DNA of 64,000 bases from Mycoplasma sp. CSL7503-lung (GTDB taxonomy: Bacteria; Bacillota_I; Bacilli_A; Mycoplasmatales; Metamycoplasmataceae), in the NCBI RefSeq assembly GCF_025515455.1, contig NZ_JAOPHP010000002.1:1-64000 (forward strand), written 5' to 3'. The position numbers and the translations under genes are program-made. This document shows, one piece after another, positions 1-11,358 of this stretch. Every line of letters starts with the position of its first letter. Position 1 is the first letter of the stretch. Below the pieces are notes generated by a model. That model was given only the letters and a program-made list of their open reading frames with translations, did not search any database and had not been told where the DNA came from.

Positions 1-70
1 AACTTTTGATATTGAAAACAAAGTAATAATATTGATTTTTTAAGTAAAATTTTAGATTTTTTTAGATCGT

Positions 71-116
71 TAAGATATAATAAAAATACCAAGCACGAAA
101 GTGTTGCACTTGATAT
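71..116 (+). promoter_or_regulatory. Promoter-like element with inverted repeat, copy 1
   Basis: A TATAAT -10 box at 76-81 is followed by an inverted repeat, CAAGCAC-N9-GCACTTG (90-112), placed where transcription would start. The segment 71-93 (23 nt) and the segment 104-116 (13 nt) recur exactly, with the same 10-nt gap, on the minus strand at 43974-44019. In this copy the gap reads CACGAAAGTG, a small GAAA-loop hairpin. A terminator lies about 15 nt downstream, so the element could drive a transcript of only about 75 nt. No protein of useful size is encoded. It may be a small RNA gene or a shared operator; the function is inferred. Confidence 0.5.
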
Positions 117-127
117 TTCATTTTAGG

Positions 128-162
128 AACTCATATTAATTTTTTATTGATATGAGTTTTTT
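128..162 (+). terminator. Rho-independent terminator
   Basis: A 9-bp stem, AACTCATAT (128-136) with ATATGAGTT (150-158), is followed by a run of T. It ends any transcript started at the promoter-like element at 71-116. Confidence 0.7.
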
Positions 163-237
163 TAATTTATTAAATTATATATTTATATTAACATTGAAAA
201 TAATATAAATCAAATTATATTGTATGTATCTTTACAT

Positions 238-1586
238 TTATTTTTTCTTCATAATATTTATGTTTATATTTTTAGAACGAGTGATTATAAAATTTGATTG
301 AATTAAATGATTTTTTACTTGCTTTAATCCCTTCTTTTCATTAAGAGTTTCAAATGATGTCTTATAATCTATTTTTTTGTAATCTAGCGTAATTATAATA
401 AATAAAATATTTGCTTATCTCTAAATAATTTAGTTTATTAAAACTCATTAATTTTATTTTTCTTTTAAGATTTGCGAATAAATATTCTGAACCATGATTT
501 TCTAACGAGTTACCTTTAACTGACGTTGATCGAATTATTTTATTTTTTACTATGTAATTTTTAAAATTAAAATTAAAATATTCTGGACCATGATCTGTAT
601 GAAAATAATTAGGTTTAATATTGTATTTTTTGATACAACTTTTCAATAATGATATTGTATCGTTAGCTGTTCTAGTGTCTTGTAAATTTCAATTTAAAAT
701 CATATTTGTTTTGTGGTCTCTAATAACATGTAAGTAATAATATTTATTTTGAATTTTTATGTATTTTATATCTTCTGTTCAAACTGTTCCGAATTTTAAA
801 TCAACTATATTCTTAATTTCGTTATTTACTCAAACATCACTATATTTGTGTTCTTTTGGTAATTTTTGTTTACCTTTTATATATGCTTGCGACTTATATT
901 TAGAAGCTTCATATGAAAGTCTAAATTCATATTCTGTTATGTTATTATATTCTTTAAAATGTCTTCTAAACTTTTTATCATTATTAAATAAATTTATAAA
1001 TTGAAGATACATTTTAGTCCTACCAACAACGTTTCCACTTAATTTACCTTGCTCTAAAATTCAATTTATTAGTTTATTGTTTATCTTTATTTTTTCTTTA
1101 ATTATCTTTGATTTTTGCTCATAATAAAAAGTTGTTCTTGAAACATTTATAAATCTTGAAAATTTAAAAATATTAAAGGATGACATCGTTTTCTTTTGAA
1201 TTTTATCTTTAATTATTTTTCATAATTCGCTACTACTTATCCCTTTACCTTTAAATAACTCTTCAATTGATTCATGATATAATTCCAATTCATCCTTATT
1301 CAAATCAGTAATTTTAACTTTTTGGTTCTAGCGGAACCTTTTTTGTTTTTAGTTTTTAATTCATTCATACTTAAATTATAACGTTTATATACTTTTTTTG
1401 AGTAATATAATATAACCATAACGATTTGGTCTTCTATTTTTCTTTTGTTTTTTATCTAAATACCAATAATATTTATATCTCTCTTCATTATTTATTAAAA
1501 AATTGTATTAATGCTGTTTTAAAATCAGTTTGATGAATAATTTTGCAACATTTAACTTTTTGTTCAAATGTAAAATGTTTTGACAT
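238..1586 (-). pseudogene. IS3-family transposase (orfA/orfB), frameshifted remnant
   Basis: This is a DDE transposase of an IS3-type insertion sequence. The C-terminal half shows the complete DD(35)E core: WTEDIKYI, then HTDHGPEY, then SLENHGSEY, with exactly 35 residues between the second D and the E. The reading frame is broken in three A/T homopolymers (T6 at 1497-1502, T7 at 1393-1399, T7 at 372-378 on the plus strand). Removing one base from each restores the family sequence, including a C-terminal tail ending at 238. A further -1 shift at C AAA AAG near 1320 may be the programmed orfA/orfB frameshift of this family. orfA would start at ATG 1586. Matching terminal inverted repeats were not found. 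It is probably inactive unless the homopolymers are sequencing errors. Confidence 0.85.
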
Positions 1587-1593
1587 AAAAATA

Positions 1594-1615
1594 ACACTCC
1601 TTTATTTTGGAGTGT
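1594..1615 (-). promoter_or_regulatory. Hairpin hiding the orfA ribosome binding site
   Basis: A 7-bp stem (ACACTCC/GGAGTGT) with an 8-nt loop lies just upstream of the transposase start at 1586. On the transposase strand the AAAGGAG ribosome binding site falls in the loop and 3' arm. Insertion sequences often use such hairpins to block translation of transcripts entering from outside; that role here is inferred. Confidence 0.45.
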
Positions 1616-1671
1616 CAAATTTTTTTCACCTAACTTAAAACAATTATTTTTTTACTGTTTTGTGTTTTTAA

Positions 1672-2133
1672 CTATACCACAGCGATTAAAATCAAACTTA
1701 ACGCATAAACTATGAAATTAAAGTAAAATGGATAGTTTGATTTAGATGGTTTATTTACTTTTTCAAGTTCTTTTTTCCTATTATTTTCTAAGAATATTCT
1801 TCTCTCTACATCATTCATTTTTTTAGCTCTGTATTCGATTCTGCTTTTATTGCTTGAATTGATACCATTTTTCATTTTTTCTATAGTTCTTTCTAAAAAG
1901 CCTCATTTAAAGAGTAAAATGAATAAAACAAGTGCAAATGTAACAATTCCGGAAGCAGTTACTGCATTATTTCATTTTGTTATAGTATCTTTTGCGCTAA
2001 GTGCTGAATATGTAAAAATCGAGAAATATACAATTAAATAAATTAAGCTTATTATATAAAAACGCAGAGAAGTAAAGTTTGATATACTTTGATTCTTAAG
2101 ATGTGACCATAAAAAATTTAATTTACTCTTCAT
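1672..2133 (-). CDS. Small membrane protein (DUF3899-like)
   Basis: The product is a 153-residue protein with three predicted membrane segments: about residues 24-46, 58-80 and a C-terminal one at 136-153. A Lys/Arg/Glu-rich stretch (about 85-130) between the second and third segments should lie in the cytoplasm. Two tryptophans are encoded by TGA, which is why the gene looks broken under the standard code. It starts 3 nt after the pepF stop, so it is the second gene of a pepF operon. Size and layout resemble the DUF3899 proteins of mycoplasmas, but no catalytic motif is visible and the function is unknown. Confidence 0.65.
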
Positions 2134-2135
2134 AA

Positions 2136-3962
2136 TTATTTAATTTTAAATATCTTCTTACCTAATTTTATTCACTCATCAATTGCATCATTAATAAATT
2201 CAAATCCCTCTTTATAGAAGTTATTATCATTTAATCTAACTCCAACCGAGTTCAGAATATTAATTGGATAGTCTCTACCACCTGCGCTTAAAAAGTTATC
2301 TATATAATTATCAAGAGCTTTTTTACCGTGTTGTTTATATTGTTTAAAGAAATAAACAGCAACTAATTGACCAACAGCATATTTATAAACATAAAACCCA
2401 TAATAATAGTGTGGCACAAAAATAGATTCAATTGTATTTGTAATAGAATATTTTAATTTCTTAGCACTATATTTATTAGCATTTTTAAAATAAATATCAC
2501 TTATTGAATCATAACTTCCAGAAACTTTTCCGTCTCATATACCTTTATATAAGTCATATTCATAATTTGCAAATAAAACTTGATCATTAACTGTTGAGAA
2601 AAAATTATTAATTAACGCGTTTAAAACTTGAAACTTCAATTTATCATCATTTGATTTTTTTAATAAATAGTCAATTAACATTAATTCATTATAAATTGAT
2701 GCTATTTCTGCTAAAAATATAGGATATTGAGAATTAATTAAATTATTTCTACTATCAGCAAAATATGAATGCATAGAATGCCCAAGTTCATGAACTAATG
2801 TTTCAACACTACCTAATGTCCCATCAAAATTCATTAATACATACTTTTTATCAATACCATAAGTTCCACCTATACTATAAGCACCACCTCTTTTAGTGTT
2901 GGTCGGCATATAATCAACTCAATTTTCACTTAAAGCTTTATTTACTTGTTCAATATATTTTCCCCCAAAAGGTTCAAGTGATTTTTTTGCAAGATAAATC
3001 ATTTCATCCACAGTATATTCTGTTTTAACATTAACTAAATCTCTAGCAGAATCTCATTTTTGCATTTTTATTCCATATTTAGAAAAATAAAATCTTTTTC
3101 TTCAATTTCTAAATTTATGCACTATATCTTTTCTTTGTGAAACTTGTTCAAACAATTTATTTAATAATTCATCATTCATTTTATCTGTTTTTGTCAACAT
3201 ATCAACAGCAGAGTCAAATTTTCTAATTTTTGCCTCAACAACAATTTCTTTAAAATGTTGAAATAAAACTTCAGCAAGAGAATCTTTATGATCTTTATAT
3301 GCCTTTAAATAATTTACATAAGCTTCTTTTCTAACTTTTGCATCTTTATGCTTTCGTAATTGACGATAGTTTGTTGGATTTAATTTTATTTTCTTCTTAC
3401 CAACATTTACATAACCATAGTCTAATTCACTATTTGTTAATAAACTGAATATTTTTTCTGGATTTGGCTGACCATAAGCTGATTGAATTAAATATTCTTC
3501 AACTTTATCATCTAATTTATGATTGTAATCTTCAATTTGATCTTCTAAATGACGCTTATAATCTGCTAATCTTGGATCATTTTTTCATTCTTTAATTTTT
3601 TCAATATTCTTATAAAAACGATTAATTTCTGAACCAAATTCAATGTTTAATTTGTTAAAACGAACTTTTAATTCTGATTCTAATTTTAAAATTTCAGGAT
3701 TAACCAAATCTTCATTTAACTTGTTAGAAATATAGTTTTCAACTTTAAATTCTAATAATGTTTGTTTCTCTGATTTTTTAACATCTTCGATGTAAGATTC
3801 AAAGTTATCATATTTAGAATCTTTATTTTTAATTCTTTCACGATATACGGCTTCATATTCATCAATTAATTCTTCAATTTTTCTACCTTTAAGTATGTCT
3901 TCTAAATCTCAGGTATATTTTTTCGGTATATCAGTATGTTTTTTGAATTGTTTTGCTTTCAT
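2136..3962 (-). CDS. pepF: Oligoendopeptidase F (M3 family)
   Basis: This is a cytoplasmic zinc endopeptidase that cuts short peptides, 608 residues long (the family is about 600). The M3 zinc motif [13 protein letters not shown] has its HExxH at about residues 391-395. The start at 3962 follows a clear AGGAG ribosome binding site. Peptides imported by an oligopeptide transporter, such as the Opp system encoded nearby, are the natural substrates, which suits an organism with little amino-acid synthesis. The gene heads a two-gene unit with the membrane protein downstream. Nothing appears truncated. Confidence 0.93.
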
Positions 3963-4051
3963 TTTTTCTCCTTTTTTATAAATTTATACGTTTTGAAAAT
4001 TCAAATGTATAAATTTAAATATTTAAACATAAGACAATTATGATTTATTAA

Positions 4052-7000
4052 CTATTTTTTGTAATTATTATTTAAACTTTCAAATACTTCATTTAATTTA
4101 TTATCCAGTTCTGTCATTTCAAATGATGGAACTACTTTTTGATTAATATTATGTCAATTGTTATAAAATTCATAAATTATTGATCTATAATCTGAAATTT
4201 TATTACTTTCAAATTCTATTTCGCTAAAGATTTCATAAATATCACTTAAGTCTACAATAAAACATCTTTTTGTTTCTCTAAGTAAAAATGAACGATTTAT
4301 TTTACGCTCAAATAAATGATCTACGCAGAAACAAGTTGTGTTATTTGTTTCTAAAGAATAATCAATTTTAGAAGGAATGGTATATGAATCAAAATTCACT
4401 GATATTGATCCATCATATATTAATTGTGTTAATAAATAATAAGTTTTATCACTTATACCTTCTTTTTTTGTTGTAATATTTTCTTCATTAATATTTAAAT
4501 TGTTAGTATTATTTTCGCTTATTTCTAATTCTTTTTTTAGTTCATTGAATATCGTAATAAAAGTACCTTTATTTTCTATTTTTTTATCACTAATTAAATC
4601 ATAATTATTTGCATTTGTATATTTATAATCTTTAAAATGTTTATTATCAAAGTTTATATTATTTTGTTTTACATTTACACCTTGGGTTTTCTGAACTTGT
4701 AGGTTTGTAAATTTTTTCGAGTTGGTTAAATCAATTAATTTAGAACTTGATAATTTATTATTCTTATTAATTAGAATATTTTTTATATTATCAAGTGTTT
4801 TTAAAGAATGTTTCATTACAAAAGAATTAATTGCTTCATCTGCTTTTATATATAGTTTTTGCATAAATTTAAAGGCTAAATCATTAATATTATTTGTATT
4901 ATTATCATTATTTTTATCAATACTTTCAGGGAATAAAAGAATATAAAAAAGAATAAATTTTATTTTATTAACTTCTTCCTTAGAGTTAAACATATTATAT
5001 ATTTTTTGTTTTGTTAATTCTTCGCTATAGTAAAATAAATCTTTTATTATTAGCCTTACGAAAATTTCTTTTTTAAGACCCAGTATTTCATTATATTTGT
5101 TTTTTTCTTTTATTCTATCGTTTAACTCTAAGTAATTACAAATTTTTTCATCGTCTAATAAAAGATCTTGTTTTTTATCGTGTTTTAAATATGAAATAGA
5201 AATTAAATGTATTAAGTAAAGTCTAAAATACATGAATCTAATTAAATATTTTTTAACCAATTTATCCATTACATAAAAATTAATTTTTTTAGAAAAAGCA
5301 AAAACTAAAATATCTGATAATTCATCAACTATAGCATGTGTTGGGTAGTTTTTATAAATATTATTACGTATATAAATGCTTTTATCAACATACTTTTGTA
5401 ATTTAATATAATTATCATTTTTAGGTACTTTTAAAGTAATAAAATTTTGTATTTTATTTCATAAAAATGCAATCTTTTTAAAATCTTCATCAGTTTCTTT
5501 TTCTAAAATATTTTGTTGATTTATATTTATTAATTTTTTTATTTTTTCTATTTCATCTTTCAAACGTAAATCATTCCGTAATATTTCTTTTAAAAATAAA
5601 CCTTTAGTAATCATTTCAAAGTTACTAATTTCATTTAAAATGATGTCAATTTCTTTTCAATTCGATAAAAAGTCGTAATAATCGTCTACAATTTTTCTAA
5701 CTTCTTCTATTTTATTTCTTTGAAATAAAGCAAAATTATTTAATACTAAACTTTTTATATTTTTCCTTTTAGAAAGAGTGATCTTGTCAAGTATTTTTTT
5801 AGATATTATTGATTTATCAATATCTTTAAAATTATTTTTAACATCAATAATACTATCGAAAAACCTAGTTTTAAATTCATCTTCTAAAACAGACGAATCT
5901 ACTACATAAATAAATGTAATTTTTTCATCATCTTTTCTAGAATTTAAAAGACTATTTATTTCAAATAATTTTAAAAAAATGCTTTCAGGAATATTTCAGT
6001 TTATATCTTCGAATATTATTATTTTTTTATTTGATTTTGAAATTATATCAACAATAACATCGATATTAGCATCCAATAAATTTGATTCAGTGTTTAAATT
6101 TATTTCGTTACCAATAATTTTAACTGATTTAATCCTCCAAAAATTTTTGGTTATTAAAGTGACAAATATAAATGTAGCGAAAAATAATAAAATTCAAATA
6201 GATATAAAAAATAATGTATTTTTTCAATTACTTGTTACTTGATTTCATATAGTTTCAACATCAAAATTTATATAATCAAATTTTACTATTCAAATTAACA
6301 TAACAAGAATAGAAATAAATACAGAAAGTAAAGTTCTTAGAAATAAACCTATCTTATTTTTTTTATTTTTTAAAATTGTTTTACCAGTGTAATAATTATT
6401 ATCTAATTGATATATCATTTGTCTAACTAAACTTTTTTCAAATAAATTTTCATTTATTGAATTATCATTATCTTTTACTTGATTTATGTTACTAAAACTA
6501 ATTTTAACGAAATCTTTATTTTTTTTATCGTATAAAAAAGATTTTAAAATACTACTCTTTCCAGAAAGTGCTTCCCCAGTAATTAAAATATTTTTATCTT
6601 TATTTTCATTAATTTGAATTAATATTTTATTTGAATAAAACTTAATTTCTTCATCATCAATAGTATTTATATTTGATTTTATTTCATCTAGTTGAAGATT
6701 AGAATTTATTTTATTACTAGAATGATTATTTTTCTTCTTTTTATTAACTAATTCTTTAAAGTTATTTTCTTTCTCGTTATTTTCATTGTATATAAAATCT
6801 TTTAACTCTTTAAAAGACCATTGTAAATCTTGAGAATCAATAGATTCAAAAGGAGAAATTATAGTTTTAACATCTAAACTTTCATCAGGATTTAATATTA
6901 AGTTTGGATTTATATAAATAAATTTACTAAATATTTGTTCTTCGTCCTGTTCTAAATTGTTCAATTTACCTATATTTTTTCTATTATAAATAATACTTTG

Positions 7001-7714
7001 TTTCGCTATATTTTTGAAATCTGCAACTAAATTCATTCAAGAACTATTTAACATTAATTCTAAATTTATTAATAATTTATTAAAACTATAAAATAAAAAA
7101 GCGTCGTCTTTATATCATTTTTTATTTTTTAATCTAAAATTAATATACAAATTTCGTTTTCAATCCTCAACTTTATTATATTCTATGTCGCTTAAAAATA
7201 ATTCCAAATATCTAAAATTATTACAATATTGGTCGTTATAATATTTATTAATTTTGTCAAATTTAGATTTGTGTAATTGTTTTTTTATAAATAAAACGAA
7301 AATCCTTGCTTCTTCATTATTAAATGTTTTTTCTTCAGCGTCATAAATAATATATTTTTGGACAAATTCAATTGAAAAAATAATTATTTTTAAAACATTT
7401 TGTTTTGAAATGTTTTGAAAAAATTTAATTAAATTATTTATTTGTTGATTATTGTTATCTACGTTGTTTTCGTTATTTTTTTGTCATAAATATCAATCAT
7501 AATATATTTCTCAATTTTTATTATCGCTAATTTTAGAACTAATTAATTCATCGAATAAAAGAGATAAATATTTACCAATTTTATCGGGTTTAATTTCTTT
7601 GTTGTCACCAACCAAAAAGATAGATAAATAAGATCAATTTAATCATAAATTAGCTATTAATGTTTTAATTTTTATTTTGTCTTCGTTTTTAATAACATTA
7701 GTTTTATTATTCAT
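4052..7714 (-). CDS. YobI/KAP-like membrane P-loop NTPase
   Basis: The product is a 1220-residue predicted membrane-anchored NTPase. A helical N-terminal region (1 to about 370) precedes a Walker A motif, GEALSGKSS (about 380-388). Two membrane segments (about 454-475 and 500-521) are inserted before the Walker B-like strand IIIFEDINW (about 563-572). The next stretch, FIYVVDSS followed by TRFFDSIIDV, resembles the YobI family. Membrane helices inside the P-loop domain are the hallmark of KAP-type NTPases. The rest (about 650-1220) is helical, Asn/Lys-rich and unassigned. The mRNA appears leaderless: TATAAT ends 6 nt before the ATG. It is a single-gene unit. KAP proteins include the phage-exclusion protein PifA, but a defence role here is only a hypothesis. 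Confidence 0.75.
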
Positions 7715-7720
7715 AAAATA

Positions 7721-7726
7721 ATTATA
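7721..7726 (-). promoter_or_regulatory. -10 box of the YobI-like gene (leaderless)
   Basis: TATAAT on the minus strand ends exactly 6 nt before the ATG at 7714. There is no ribosome binding site, so transcription should begin at the start codon. Confidence 0.6.
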
Positions 7727-7811
7727 CTATAATCGTTTTTTTAAAAAATATAAGATGTATTTTAATTGTTTGGTATTTATAAAATATATTTAATAATCAT
7801 TTAGAATAAAT

Positions 7812-7856
7812 GTATAAATAAAAATCAACAACTTATTTTTTATATAAGATGTTGAT
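7812..7856 (-). terminator. Terminator of the opp operon
   Basis: Stem ATCAACA-x-CTTAT pairs with ATAAG-x-TGTTGAT (7824-7856), with one mismatch. On the minus strand a T-rich tail follows. It lies 14 nt after the oppF stop. Confidence 0.7.
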
Positions 7857-7869
7857 TTAAGATATTAAA

Positions 7870-10308
7870 TTATTTTGTTCATTCTTTAATTTGTTCTTCA
7901 GTTCCTAGAACATAGTGATTTTTATCTTCAATTTGTCGAACATATGGAATGTTTGGGAATATTTGATCTTTCATATATGAAAGTTCAAATTTAACTCCCT
8001 TAAATTTTTCGTTAGCGTTAGAAATTTTTGGTATTGCTTTAAATAAATTGATTGTATATGGATGAATTGGCTTTTTATAAATTTCTTCAGTTTTACCTGA
8101 TTCAACTATTTTACCTAAGTGCATAATTTGAACTCTATCGGCGATATATTCAATCATTGATAAATCATGAGCTATAAATATCATACCAATATTTTTTTCT
8201 CTACATAAATCTTTCAATAAATTAACAACTTGGGCTTGAATCGAAATATCTAGTGATGCAATTGGTTCATCAGCAACAATTACTTTTGGTTCTGTGATTA
8301 AAGCACGAGCAATAACAATTCTTTGTCTTTGACCTCCACTAAATTCATGTGGATAACGATAAGCAAATTGTTTTAATAAACCAACATCTTCTAAACTCTT
8401 ATAAATAGCAACTCTTGTTAACAATTTATTTAATTTAAATAATTTATAAGGTAATGTTACTTTTTCTAAGATGTATGAATATCATTTATTTTTTGATAAT
8501 AATTCCAATTTAGAAATCCCCATTAGTATATATATATTATTTAAATCTTTGTTTAAATATTTTGACTCTATATAGAATGAATTATTACTATTTCATTTGG
8601 TTTCAACATTTGTTTGATAAACTTTAAGTTCAACTTGATGTTGTTTAATTTTATCTTTAATTTTTTCAATTTGTAACTTATTTTTACTATCAACTTTAGA
8701 TAAATTATCTTTTAATTTTTTAACTGTATTTTCATGATAATACTTAATAAATTGTTTATGTATTTGATTAAATTTACTATCATATATTTTCTCTTGGTCT
8801 TTAATCTCTTTGAGAAGTAATTCTTGTTGTTGGATTTCTTCATTTATTTTTAAAATTCTATTTTTATACTCAACAACATATTTAGCTAATTCATCATCAG
8901 CAACTTTTTTAGCTTCTAAATATTCTTTTTTAGATTCTTCAAGTTCATTAATTTTTTCTTTGAAATTAGCTTCCTTTTTAGGAGAAACAAAGAAATTCTT
9001 AATTGTATTTTTAAAACTTGAATATAGTTCCTTAAATGAATCTTTAACGCATTTTAGAGTATCTTGCTTTATTTTTGCTGAAGTTTCTAAATATTGTTTA
9101 ATATCTAGTTTAAATTCATCATTAATAAAAGTACGTATTTTATTTTTATATTTTGATAAAGAATCAAAGTCGTATGGTTCAAATTTTAAATGATTTACGA
9201 AAAATTCTCTAGAATCATCTTCAATTTGATAAATCAACTCTTGTAATGATTCATAGTTTAAAAATGCTAATTTAGATCTATTTTTTTTAAATAATTTATA
9301 CACATGTCTATTCAATTCATATAATTTAATTTTATATGCAAAAATATCTATGTAAGGACTTGAGTAAGCCTCATTAAACAATAATTTAGCTTCATTTTTT
9401 AATTCGCTAGCAAGATTTTTTGTTGAATTATTTGAATCAACATAAGCTTCTCTTGCTGTTGCTCAATTTTCCTTAAATTTAACTCAATTCTCTTTAGTTA
9501 AATTTTTATATTTGTAGTATGATTCTGTTTTTTTTGTTAATTGTTTTGCTAAAACAAATCTATTTTTAGCTTTTTTAAGATTTTCTTCATCAAAATCTAT
9601 TTCTTCATTTCTGAAATTTAATTGTTTACTTTTATAAAAGTTTAAAAGTTTTTCTGTGTTTGTATATAAACTATTTATTATTTTTGAATTAATTTTATTT
9701 TTTTCATCCAAATATGAAAAATATGAATTATATAAATCATCATAAGAACCATTTGTTTGATCGTTAAATTCAATTTTATCTAATCTTTTAGATCATTTTT
9801 TCATAAAAGGACTAGATAAATTAGTATTTATCTTTAAATTCTCAAGTTTTAATTTTAGAGAATATTCTAAAAAAGTGTAATGGAAATTATTTTTAATTTC
9901 GCTTCAGTCAATTCTAATATCCTTGATTTTATTTTTTATAATTCCATTAACCACAAGCGGTTCTTTTAAAATAGAAAAAATTGTATTTTGACCATTTAAT
10001 GAAGCCATTGGATCTTGGAAAATCATTTGAATATTTTTATGTAAAAACTTATTTGTTTTACGTGTTATTTTTTTACCTGAAATTAACTTGCCATCTAAAC
10101 GAACAAAACCATTAAAATCATCATATAAACGTAATAATGAACGACCAATAGTTGTTTTACCAGAACCAGATTCACCAATTAAACCTACTATTTCGCCTTC
10201 TTTAAGGTCAAAAGAAACATCATCAACAGCTTTATTAACAATATTTTTATTTCTAAAAAACTTTTTTAAATTATGAATTTCTAAAATTGATTTATTATTT
10301 TGTTTCAT
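7870..10308 (-). CDS. oppF: Oligopeptide ABC transporter ATPase OppF with large insertion
   Basis: This is an ATP-binding subunit of the oligopeptide importer, 812 residues against about 310-330 in most bacteria. Walker [10 protein letters not shown] is at residues 45-53 and the Q-loop (MIFQDP) is near 100. The signature FSGGQRQRI (about 655) and Walker B VIVADEP follow only after roughly 490 extra residues, which replace the short helical subdomain. The insert is Lys/Glu-rich and mostly helical or coiled-coil (for example about 450-570). Enlarged OppF proteins are known in mycoplasmas. The ATG lies inside the last codons of oppD (14-nt overlap), so the two are translationally coupled. It is the last gene of oppABCDF. 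Confidence 0.92.
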
Positions 10309-11350
10309 CTGAAAATACCTTTCTAAAATGGTTTAATCTAGTTTCTAATTCTTCGCTTAGTTTAACTTTTGGAGCATCTGGATGTAAAAGTCAAGTTGCG
10401 GCTCAATGTCCTTGGCTAACTTCAAATAATGGTGGTTCTTTTATGAAATCTAATTCAACTGCATAGTCGTTTCTAGGAGCAAAAGAATCTCCTAATGGTA
10501 AATTATTCATATCGGGTGGTGTTCCTTTGATTGAATAAAGTCTATCATCTTTATTTTCTGGTATAGCAGAAATTAATGCTCATGTATAAGGGTGTCTTGG
10601 GTCAGTGAAAATATCTTTTTTACTTCCTCTTTCGACTATTTTCCCGGCATACATTACATAAATATAATCACAGAATTTTGCAACAACAGAAATATTATGA
10701 CTAATAAGTATAATCGATATATCCATTGTGCTACGTATATCTTCGAATAATGCTAAAACTGACGCTTGGACCGTTGGGTCTAAAGCGGTAGTAGGTTCAT
10801 CAGCAATAATTAAACTTGGTTTAAGTGCTACAACCATAGTAATAACTACACGTTGTTTCATTCCTCCACTTAATGTATGCGGATACATATCAAACACTTG
10901 TTCTGCACCATTAATCCCAAATTTAACTAATAAGTCTACTAAGTATTTTCTTTTCTCAGAATAAGGCTTATTTTTTCAATCTTCATTTTTATTTAAAGCA
11001 TCTATTAATTGTTTCCCAATTTTACGTGTTGGGTTTAAAGAAGTAAGAGGGTCTTGCGGAATATAACCAATTTTATGCCCACGTATTGTTTGTCAAAATT
11101 TTTCTTTTTTGCTTTGTGTTAAATCAATTCCTTCAATTTCCATTTTTTCGCTTGAAATAACTGCGTTTTCGTTTATGTTTAAAAACGATTTTGAAGTAAC
11201 AGTTTTTCCTGAACCGGATTCACCAACGATACCAATTATCTCACCTTTATTTAACTCAATATCAACGCCCCGTACAATTGTTATAAATTTATTTCTTCTT
11301 AATTTAAAACTTACTCTTAAATCTTTTATATCTAATAATTTTTCTTTCAT
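10295..11350 (-). CDS. oppD: Oligopeptide ABC transporter ATPase OppD
   Basis: This is the second ATPase of the oligopeptide importer, 351 residues, normal length. Walker A GESGSGKT is at 43-50, the Q-loop reads [13 protein letters not shown], the signature LSGGMKQRV is at about 160-168 and Walker B is [13 protein letters not shown]. The C-terminal oligopeptide/dipeptide extension is present, starting near the HPYT motif. It pairs with OppF on the inner face of the membrane. The gene starts 8 nt after the oppC stop and overlaps oppF by 14 nt. Confidence 0.95.
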
Positions 11351-11358
11351 AATTTTAC

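Noticed and set aside
71-116. CIRCE (HrcA operator)
   Set aside because: The N9 spacing is similar, but the arms CAAGYRC/GCACTTG do not match TTAGCACTC/GAGTGCTAA, and no heat-shock gene follows.
759-1004. 81-residue frame on the plus strand
   Set aside because: It is the antisense of the transposase orfB, which shows the DDE motif on the other strand.
8810-9193. 127-residue frame on the plus strand
   Set aside because: It is antisense to the repetitive coiled-coil insert of oppF, has no ribosome binding site and looks like low-complexity Ser/Leu translation.
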